Source: Pilaira anomala
Lineage: Eukaryota; Mucoromycota; Mucoromycetes; Mucorales; Mucoraceae
Direction: 5' to 3'
NCBI GenBank assembly: GCA_025716855.1
Contig: JAIXMQ010000002.1
Location: 1-64,000 of the forward strand
DNA: 64,000 nt
This document shows positions 56,280 to 64,000 of this stretch, piece after piece; position 1 is the stretch's first letter; each line of letters begins with the position of its first letter. The position numbers and the translations under genes are program-made. Under the pieces are notes generated by a model. It saw only the letters and a program-made list of their open reading frames with translations, did no database searches and was not told the DNA's origin.

Positions 56280-58541
56280 ATGCGTTCTTTTCTCTTTTCT
56301 GAAGCATGTATTATATTAATAGCCGCTATTTGTATTCAAGCCAATGTAAATACGCTTACATGGGACGAAGCTTACGCTAAAGCCAAACGAGTCGTAAATC
56401 AAATGAATCTAGAGCAAAAGATTATAACTGTTTCTGGCATTGGATATGAAAATGGTTTATGCGCTGGTAATACGAATGCGACTATTGATCCTGATTATCC
56501 GTCTTTTTGCTTACAAGATTCCCCTATCGGCGTTCGCTTTGCAGACGACGTTACTGCGGGTGTCGCCGGAATCAATGCAGCTGCTTCATTTGATAGAGAT
56601 GCTATTCGTAAAAGAGGCGAATACCTAGGTAAAGAATTTCGAGGCAAAGGTGTGCATGTTCAATTAGGACCTGCTCTTAATTTTTTACGAAGTCCTCAAG
56701 GTGGAAGAAACTGGGAATCCGGTGGAGAAGATCCTTATCTTACGGGCGTCTTGGCAGAAGAAACTGTGATAGGTGTTCAAAGTCAAGGTGTCATTGCGAT
56801 GGCTAAACATTATCTAATGAATGAACAGGAGATACATCGAAACATAACTTCCTCTGAAGTAGATGATAGAACGCTACATGAAATTTATTTGTGGCCATTT
56901 GCTCGTGCAGTAGAAGCAGGCGTTGGTTCCGTTATGTGCTCATACAACAAAATTAATGGCGCCTATGCTTGTGAAAATGACTATACTCTAAATACTATTC
57001 TCAAGGGTGAGCTTGGTTTTAAAGGGTTCGTATGTTCTGATTGGACTGGTACTATGTCTACTGTAACTGCTGCAAATAATGGCCTTGATATGAATATGCC
57101 AGGTGAAATCAAGTTTGAAGGTACTGGCAGCTATTTTGGACAAAATTTAACAGATGCTGTTAAAAATAACCAGGTACCTGAGTCTAGAATTACTGATATG
57201 GCTATGCGTGTCGTTGCTTCAAGGTATAAGATGCGACAAGATCAATCTTATCCTGAAGTTGCTCTAAATTCGTTTAATCTACAAAAGGCCCCTGAAGTAA
57301 ATGTTCAGGATGATCACAAGAAACTAGTACGAGAAATGGGTGCTGCATCCAACGCCTTGCTTAAAAATAATGATGAAATCTTGCCTCTCGATTTGGATAG
57401 GCTCAAAAGTATTGCAATCATTGGATCTGATGCTGGTCCTCATCCAGGTGGCCGTATGTGTGAAGATGATGCATGCATAGGCGGAGCTTTAGGTTGGGGA
57501 TCTGGAACTGTCAAGTATCCTTACTACATTGATCCTCTTCAAGGTCTTAAAAATGCGTTTGGTAGTAGGGAGTTGGAAATCATTTCGTCTTTAGACGACT
57601 GGGATTTGAAAAAAGCAGCCCAAATTTCTAGCACAGTGGATTGCGCTATTGTATTTTCTAGTGCTAATTCTGGAGAAGAACATGTTGTTTTTGAAAATAA
57701 TTTTGGAGATCGTAATAATATTAGCTTATGGCAAAATGGAGATAATTTGGTTAGATAAATTAATTACTCATTGTAAATAAGAGCGGGGAAAATTAATTAA
57801 ATCCATTAGATCCAAGCTGTTGCTGATGCAAACGAAAATACAATTGTTGTTATTCATTCAGTTGGACCGGTTCTTATGCCTTGGATTAATCATCCTAACA
57901 TCAAAGCTATCCTTTGGCCTGGGTTAGCTGGTCAAGAATCTGGTAATTCTCTTGCTGATGTTATGATGGGTAAAGTCAACCCATCTGGTCGTCTTCCTTA
58001 TACAATTGCCGAAAAACAAGAAGATTATGTTGCTGGTCTTATTAGAGAGGGTTCTTTTATAGACTATAGTGAGAAGCTACTTTTGGGTTATAGATGGTTT
58101 GACTTTGCGGGTATAAAACCTTTATTCCCATTTGGTCATGGCCTATCCTATACTAAGTTTGAATACAGTAAAGTCAGTCTAAGCACGATAACTAAGAAAA
58201 GCTATGGGAAAAACGAAGAAATTATTTCAGAAGCTTTTGTTACTGTTAGTTTGACGATTGAGAATGTAGGTGACTATGACGGAGCAGAAGTCTATCAAGT
58301 ATATATTTCATTTCCTGAATATTGTAATGAGCCACCTAAAGTCCTTCGCTACTTTGAAAAAAGATTTATAAGAGAAGGAAGGCATATAGACTCTACATTT
58401 ACACTTAGAAAGAAAGAACTTAGTATTTGGGATACCGAGAACAAAGAATGGATGATTCCCTCTGGCAAGTACACGCTTCATATCGGCGCTTCTAGTCGCG
58501 ATATTCGCCACTCATCTGATTTTACACTTTATCCATTTTAA
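56280..58541 (+). CDS. Secreted beta-glucosidase, glycoside hydrolase family 3
   Basis: Exons 56280-57749 and 57810-58541; 733 aa. It releases terminal beta-D-glucose from cellobiose and other beta-glucosides. An N-terminal signal peptide is likely (FLFSEACIILIAAICIQANV). The GH3 barrel shows SGIGYENG, LQDSPIGVRFAD, QLGPALNFLRSPQGGRNWES, KHYLMNEQE and the nucleophile Asp in GFVCSDW (about D254). The C-terminal sandwich has ALLKNNDEILPL and PGLAGQESGNSLADVMMGKV, followed by a fibronectin-III-like end (VSLTIENVGDYDGAEVYQVY). The intron donor is the uncommon GTTAGA. The frame is open for two more codons upstream but only from TTG; ATG at 56280 fits the signal peptide. Confidence 0.94.
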
Positions 58542-59220
58542 TAACATGAATATGTTGCCGATACCTACACTCTCAACTTGTTTTAATTAGTAAAACAATA
58601 TTCAGAACTATTTTTTAATTTAGTAAAACATACTGTATATGTTGCTAAAGGTCTATCAAAATAAAATTACTTTTTTTTTTTATTTATTTGTGTGTATGAA
58701 TTCAAACCTCAATTAGGAAAATGTGATGTATGAAACGCGGAATAATCTTAGATAACAAAATGATACATAAAACAAAAACTCGGTTATCAAATTTATCAAA
58801 AGTAAGATATTGAACAATGATATTGTTTATTAGACATTGTTGCAAACGCTTATTAACGAGGAATCGTAACTAGTTATTTTTTTTTTCTGCAAAAAAAAAA
58901 AAAAAAAAGATAAATTTAATAAAAAATGAGTGACAAGTCTTGTTTTTAATCTAATATATTTGATATAAAGATATAAACAGAGAGTCTACAAAGAAATATT
59001 CAATTACTAGACCGAGTACGAGCTGATCATAGACATGCATTGAATCGAAATAGTGTATTGTGAGCATATTCTTTGAAGGTAGGTCACTACACAAATGACC
59101 GTACAGTGGCTTTTGGAACTCAATTACGATTTGAAAAACCGAATTTTTTTTGTGTGTGTACCAGAGGAAGTGTGCGTCAAAACTCAGATTCCTCCTCTTC
59201 CTTTACAAACACTACCCATA
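58542..59220. other. Intergenic, RPL27 upstream region
   Basis: AT-rich sequence with A and T runs at 58877-58909. The frame at 59095-59403 overlaps the first exon of RPL27 and is not protein-like. No gene is seen. The RPL27 promoter and leader lie on the right. Confidence 0.45.
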
Positions 59221-59999
59221 ATGGTCAAGTTCATCAAGGCTGGTAAAGTACGTAATCGAAACCAACTTCTATACAACAATTTATGGATGGATGAATTATG
59301 GATGGATAAGATTTTTTTTTTACCGGCAAATTTCTTTTTTTTTTCACGATTCGTCCATTACAACATAATTGAAAAAAAAAAGACTTTAAAATTCAAATGC
59401 TAATTGCTTTGTTTTATTTTCCTCTCTATAGGTTGTCGTCATTTTGCAAGGCCGTTACGCCGGTAAAAAGGCTGTTGTCGTCCGTAGTAAGTACACACTT
59501 ATCGCAGATAATTTAGACAGACACTAAATTGCTTTATTAGACCACGATGAAGGTACCAAAGATAGACCTTACGGTTATGCTGTTGTTGCCGGTGTCGAAC
59601 GTTCTCCCCTCAAGGTCACCAAGGCCATGGGTAAGAAGAAGACTGCCAAGCGCTCCAAAGTTAAGCCTTTCGTTAAGATTGTTAACTACAACCACATGAT
59701 GCCCACTCGGTAAATAAGAAATGAATGTTTTTTTTTTATTTCACCTCTATTTGTATACTGACTTCTATTTATATAGTTATGGTTTAGAGTTGGAGCAAAT
59801 CAAGGGTACTGTCTCTGCTGAAACTTTCAAAGAACCCACTCAACGTGAAGATTCCAAGAAGGTATAAAATAATGATTTATTTGTCTTTGTTTTGCTGTAT
59901 ATTCAATGTATTTTCTTTATATAGGTTATCAAGAAGCTTTTCGAAGAACGTTATCAAACTGGTAAGAACAAGTGGTTCTTCAGCAAGCTTAGATTCTAA
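59221..59999 (+). CDS. RPL27: 60S ribosomal protein eL27
   Basis: Exons 59221-59247, 59432-59486, 59541-59709, 59777-59861, 59925-59999; 136 aa, exactly the family length. It is a component of the large cytosolic ribosomal subunit. [63 protein letters not shown] and the C-terminal [11 protein letters not shown] are diagnostic. As in many fungal ribosomal genes, the first exon is tiny (nine codons) and the first intron the longest (184 bp). That intron holds two ATGGATGGAT blocks (59283-59310), the complement of the CATCCATC motif found upstream of RPS0. Its codons end in C more often than those of neighbours, as expected of a highly expressed gene. Confidence 0.97.
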
Positions 60000-61034
60000 G
60001 CTAGTTTATGATACTCGCCTGTACCTTTTAAAAAAATAAACTTTGTAAATTCGTTTGCATATTTAAAATACTGAATTCTGTTTTATTACAATGTGTTTTA
60101 CTTTTTTGTTGACTGACACAAAAATGATATTAGTTGGGCATTTACTTTGAGCTTCCCGTGACGAATATAAATAACAGCTATGTAATGGTTGAAAAAGGCG
60201 AGAATGTTAGCGATAGAATGTCTTTCCTATCTAATGATTAGGAGTCCAATGCTCTATCCTTTATTATATCCATTATTTTCATTAGTCGTTAATTAACCTT
60301 TGCTGTACAGATATATTTGAATGGAATATTGAGTTCCATAACAATAAAATATTCTGTCAAGTATTTCTCTGAGAGTTCCTGACACCTAGAGAGGGGTCAA
60401 AAAAGACTTCAAATAAAGCTTAAGTCAAAGCAACAAAACGATTAGCAGTACTTGCTATGCATACTTAAGGTGATAAACTTGAGTTTATGCAGAGCTTTAA
60501 ATCAAACTGTTTAGTTGCCAAACCAACCCAAAGGTATAGCCTTCAAGTATTCGAAAGAAAAAACTGTTCTACGGTAAGCTTCAATTACTATTTAAGATTA
60601 ATATGGCATGAATTTAGGAAACAAAAAAGGCTTCAAAACTTCTAAACTAGCCGAATAAGAAACATAAAAACTATTTTAACTGTAACTTTACACAAATGAA
60701 GGCAAATTCAATATACTTGATGTCCTTTTAAACAAAAGCTTCTTTGTTCATCTCTTTCAATGCGTATAATAAATATAACATGTCCGAGCCGAACAAGCAC
60801 AAATATGGGTCGGAATAGATTATAACCACACTTCAAGCGAAAGACATAACCAATTCCGACAAATACAGTAAGTTTATATGTGCCCTAAAGATCAGTAAGC
60901 CATAGAACCCTCTCTTTCCCTGCCAACTTTGTATGTATCAAGATGAACCCATCCATATCCATGCTCACAGATCAATAACCATCATCCTTCAAATTACTTG
61001 TATTTAAAAAATAGATTTTAGCAGTTTTATCACG
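60000..61034. other. Intergenic, RPS0 upstream region
   Basis: No gene is seen. A weak tRNA-Arg-like fragment (minus strand, about 60235-60275) lacks a T arm and is rejected. At 60947-60957 the motif ACCCATCCATA lies 78 bp before the RPS0 start codon and resembles a Rap1-type or telobox-like ribosomal-protein promoter element. Confidence 0.45.
60947..60964 (+). promoter_or_regulatory. Candidate ribosomal-protein promoter motif (ACCCATCCATA)
   Basis: ACCCATCCATATCCATG lies about 70-88 bp upstream of the RPS0 start. Rap1-type sites in fungi have the core ACCCATNCA. Related CATCCATC strings occur in the first intron of RPL27 and at the LINE 5' end. Function is inferred from position and resemblance only. 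Confidence 0.35.
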
Positions 61035-62089
61035 ATGTCCCGTGTTCCTTCTGGTAAGAAAACCAACGACCTTTTTTTTTTTTTTTTTTTTTTTCCTAAT
61101 TAACTAACATTAGACATTCTACCAATTTAGCTCTCAACCCCACCGAAGAGGATATTCAACTCCTTTTAAGTGCTCAATGTCACATTGGTACCAAAAACGC
61201 CAACACCCGTATGGCCACTTACATCCACAAGCGTCGTGCTGATGGTAAATAATGGATTCATTTGTTTATAGGAAATAGAAGTGGAAATTAAACAAAACTC
61301 TTGTTTTTTAGGTATCAACTTGATCAACATTGGTAAGACTTGGGAAAAGCTCATCTTGGCTGCTCGTGTCATTGCTGCCATTGAGAACGTAAGTAACAGA
61401 TAGGAAAAAAAAAAAAAGAAGTAAGCGATTTTTGGTAGCTAACTCTTAATATGTAAAAAAAAAAACAGCCTCAAGATATTGTTGTTGTCTCTGCCCGTCC
61501 TTACGGTCACCGTGCTGCTCTTAAGTTCGCCAAGTACATTGGTGCTGAAGCCATTGTTGGTCGTTTCACTCCCGGTACCTTCACCAATTACATCACCCGT
61601 TCTTTCCGTGAACCCCGTTTGGTTATCTGTACCGATCCTCGTTCTGATTTCCAAGCTGTTCTCGAAGCTTCTTATGTCAACATCCCCGTTATCTCTCTTG
61701 CCGATACCGATTCTTCTCTCCAATACATTGATGTTGCTATCCCTACCAACAACAAGGCTAAGCACGCTATTGGTTTGATCTACTGGCTCATGGCTCGTGC
61801 CGTCCTCCGTCTCCGTGGTACTTTGGACTACGAGTCTGCTTGGGAAGTCATGGTTGATATGTTCTTCTACCGTGATCCTGAGGATATCGAGAAGGAAAAC
61901 GCTGAAGCTGAATTCGAGGAAGGTGACTTCGCTGCCACTGCTGATGCTGCCACTGGTGAGTGGGCTGTTGAAGGTGAGGCCACTGAAGGTGTTGCCGGTA
62001 TTGCTGCCGCTGCTGACTGGTCTGCTTCTCGCACTACCGACTGGGCTGAGGAGACTGAAGCTCCCGCTACCTCTTCTTGGGAAGCCTAA
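61035..62089 (+). CDS. RPS0: 40S ribosomal protein uS2 (S0/SA)
   Basis: Exons 61035-61053, 61131-61244, 61312-61388, 61469-62089; 276 aa. It is needed for late 40S maturation and sits on the solvent side of the small subunit. Diagnostic blocks are [85 protein letters not shown] and the [17 protein letters not shown] block. The C-terminal tail is acidic and Trp-containing ([19 protein letters not shown]), like the metazoan laminin-receptor-type tail. Codon use is strongly biased to C-ending codons, unlike most of the window, consistent with high expression. It is convergent with the FKBP gene, with 369 bp between the stop codons. Confidence 0.97.
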
Positions 62090-62458
62090 GTTATTTAGTT
62101 TTTCTCTTATATAGACTATGTAATAGAAGCCTTTTACTAGGTTAAAATAAAAATAGATTTTTTTTTATAAACAAAAAGTAAGATTCTTTCCCAGTTAATT
62201 TTTAAAGTATCGTTTTTTAAAACGGAATGACCAGGACGAAGTATACTTAATTTGAATTGTTCAATATTTTGGTCTAAGCGATACTATGTCTGCTTGTCAT
62301 AATATTTAACTCTGGCATCCTGTCAAACATATTTCATCAACCATAAATATTAAAGTGTGAACTATACTAATTTATTTATTTTATTCTTTTGATTTACAAA
62401 AGATTATATGTATCCTTATACCGTATATTTAAAAAAAAAACGTTTCCAATGAAAATCT
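62090..62458. terminator. Convergent 3' regions of RPS0 and the FKBP gene
   Basis: Both genes end here facing each other. AAAATAAAAATAGATTTTTTTT (62143-62164) on the plus side and a T-rich complement (AAAAAAAAAACG, 62431-62442) on the other side are plausible polyadenylation zones. No gene is seen. Confidence 0.45.
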
Positions 62459-63718
62459 CTATTTCATGGAGACCAACTTAATGTCGAAAACAAGAGTGGC
62501 ATTCTTGGGAATGTCTGGGGGAGCACCACGCTTACCGTATGCTAATGGGGCAGGGATAGTCAACTTACGTTCACCACCAGCTTTCATACCAGCAACACCG
62601 ATATCCCAACCTTTAATGACTTCACCGCGACCCAAAAGGAAAGAGAAGGGCTTACCAGAGACATTCTTATCGAAAACCTTACCGTTGGTAAGTTTACCAA
62701 TATAACGCATACCAACTCTTTGTCCAGACTTACAAGAAGCACCTTCACCAACCTTGATATCTTCGATAACAAGACCGTTAGGAAGCTTGGTTACCTTCTT
62801 TTCTTCCTTCTTAGTTTCAGCCTTCTTGGCATCAGCCTTTTTGGTCTTTTTGGCTTCTTCGGCCTTCTTTGCTTCTTCTACCTTCTTGGCTTCTTCGGCC
62901 TTCTTGGCTTCTTCAGCTTTCTTGGTTTCGGTCTTCTTGACTTCGGCTTTCTTAGCATCTTCGGCCTTCTTAGCTTCAGCCTTTTGCTTCTTAGAAGGTT
63001 GTTCCTTGGCGGCTTCAGCAGCACGCTTTTTGGTGACAACTGGAACTTCTTCTTCGGATTCCTCTTCCTCTTCCTCTTCCTCCTCTTCTTCTTCGTCAGA
63101 AACCATATCATCGGAATCGATCTCATCAGAAGACATTGTTTGTTGTTGAGCCATCAAAGCCTTAACTTCTTCTTTGTCAACACCTTCGGGAAGACTGTTC
63201 AAGAATTCCTCTTCATCGAAACTTTCATCGACAGAATCACCAGATTCATCTTCGGAAACGATCTCTTCATCATCATCATTGAAGACATAGTTACCTGTAA
63301 GGTGGACAATGTTTTCACCCTTGACGGCAAAAGTGACTTCTTCACCTTCAACAAAGGTAATATCCAAAGCTTGTTGCTCAATCTAAACGAGACAAATGTT
63401 AGCTTGGATTAATGTCAAAACAAACCAATTCGGTGTCTTACCTTATTGGGAATCAAAGTACATAAGACGTATTCCTTCTTGTCAACATTGACAGTGACAG
63501 TAGTACGCTTGTTGTCTTTAACTTCTTCGTGAAGAGAAGCCTAAATCGAGAGAAAGTAAAAAAAAAAAAAATATTTGTCAATAACTTCGCGTTTTTTTTA
63601 TTATTATTATTATCTTCTTTTAACTTACCATGGCAATGCGGAAAGGAGCAGAGACAATTTGAGTGTAAGTCTTACCGGGATGGCAGATCAAACCCATAAA
63701 TCCTTGAATAGTAGTCAT
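62459..63718 (-). CDS. FPR4: Nucleolar FKBP-type peptidyl-prolyl isomerase (Fpr3/Fpr4, FKBP39/46 type)
   Basis: Exons on the complement: 62459-63382, 63442-63540, 63629-63718; 370 aa. An N-terminal nucleoplasmin-like domain (about 1-100: [30 protein letters not shown]) is followed by acidic tracts ([12 protein letters not shown]; a run of about 17 acidic residues near 63060-63100), then Lys/Ala/Glu repeats ([14 protein letters not shown]) and a C-terminal FKBP domain (about 262-370: [56 protein letters not shown]). Yeast Fpr3/Fpr4 act as histone chaperones and proline isomerases in nucleolus and chromatin. Drug-binding aromatic residues of the FKBP pocket (Tyr, Phe, Trp, Tyr) are present. The start ATG at 63718 is supported by the conserved nucleoplasmin-like N-terminus. 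Confidence 0.95.
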
Positions 63719-64000
63719 AATGATTTAGTGAAAAGACGTTGTTGATCTTTTACAAAAGAAAAAAAAAATTGCTTTAACAGAAGTAAAATCTAGTCACAGG
63801 TAGGACTTGCTTTTTGTCGGGATTTACTGGTTTTAAGATAGAGAAGCACTTTTAAATTTTGAACAGATACAAGACATAAACAATGATAAAAGCGATTTAG
63901 TGACAATGTATAAAGAATAAATGAGTTTACATATGCATGTTTAGGGCCTTTGATTATCGTAATGCTAAGAGTATTTGCTGTGACGCTTTTGCCGATTAGA
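63719..64000. promoter_or_regulatory. Upstream region of the FKBP gene
   Basis: AT-rich sequence to the window edge. No TATA box is certain and no other gene is seen. Confidence 0.35.

Noticed and set aside
60230..60280. tRNA-Arg(CCT)-like string on the minus strand (GACTCCTAATC)
   Set aside because: Only the D-arm/anticodon-like part is present; the anticodon stem pairs poorly and there is no T arm or acceptor stem.
62720..63412. Plus-strand ORFs (Phe/Leu- and Ser/Ala-rich) opposite the FKBP gene
   Set aside because: Antisense shadows of the Lys/Glu-rich linker; the minus strand encodes clear nucleoplasmin-like and FKBP domains.
1..64000. CRISPR array, prophage, operon or other prokaryotic system
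   Set aside because: No spaced direct repeats of CRISPR type, no ribosome-binding sites or operons; all genes are eukaryotic with introns. The tandem repeats found have no unique spacers.

Overview
The window looks like nuclear DNA of a Mucoromycota (probably Mucorales) fungus. The evidence is AT-rich intergenic DNA full of A/T homopolymers, short introns with T-rich acceptors, compact multi-exon genes, a chitin synthase fused to a myosin motor, SAGA subunit Spt7, a nucleolar FKBP, and fungal GH3/GH35 enzymes. Nothing suggests bacterial or viral origin. Most genes below were assembled by hand from splice sites and reading frame. Each complete model has a phase-consistent chain of exons, and exceptions are flagged.

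Layout. 0.4-5.4 kb: a decayed LINE (minus strand; ORF1 at 4.0-5.4 kb, ORF2 with endonuclease and reverse transcriptase at 0.4-3.8 kb) whose 5' end faces a tRNA-Pro-like sequence at 5.5 kb. 5.6-6.9 kb: a large hairpin-forming inverted repeat plus a diverged third copy. 7.4-25.2 kb: gene-rich, with a Spartan-like protease (-), aquaglyceroporin, NSUN5/Rcm1 rRNA methyltransferase, a Cys3/Gcn4-like bZIP, a C2-domain protein with a long Glu/Ala repeat tail, TIM17 and SPT7. 25.2-35.1 kb: a gene-poor repeat zone with a 24-bp tandem repeat, a second large inverted repeat with a 47-nt poly(A) in its loop, a DIRS-like reverse transcriptase relic, a 239-bp direct duplication, and minus-strand exon-like pieces that I could not identify.

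35.2-51.3 kb: myosin-motor chitin synthase, a second bZIP with a probable GC-AG intron, an MDR-type ABC exporter (-) and a membrane-anchored GH35 beta-galactosidase (-). 52.9-53.7 kb: a deleted Tc1/mariner element with matching terminal inverted repeats. 53.8-64 kb: a dynactin p24-like gene (-) divergent from mitochondrial ribosomal protein uL13m, a secreted GH3 beta-glucosidase, RPL27, RPS0 (uS2) and a nucleolar FKBP (-).

The genes are mostly housekeeping and independent. Loose functional groups are ribosome biogenesis and translation (NSUN5/Rcm1, uL13m, RPL27, RPS0, FKBP), cell-wall and sugar metabolism (chitin synthase, GH35, GH3) and transport (aquaglyceroporin, ABC exporter, Tim17). The strongest unusual content is in the repeats: two independent long inverted repeats that would give long double-stranded RNA if transcribed, and several families of decayed mobile elements between conserved genes.
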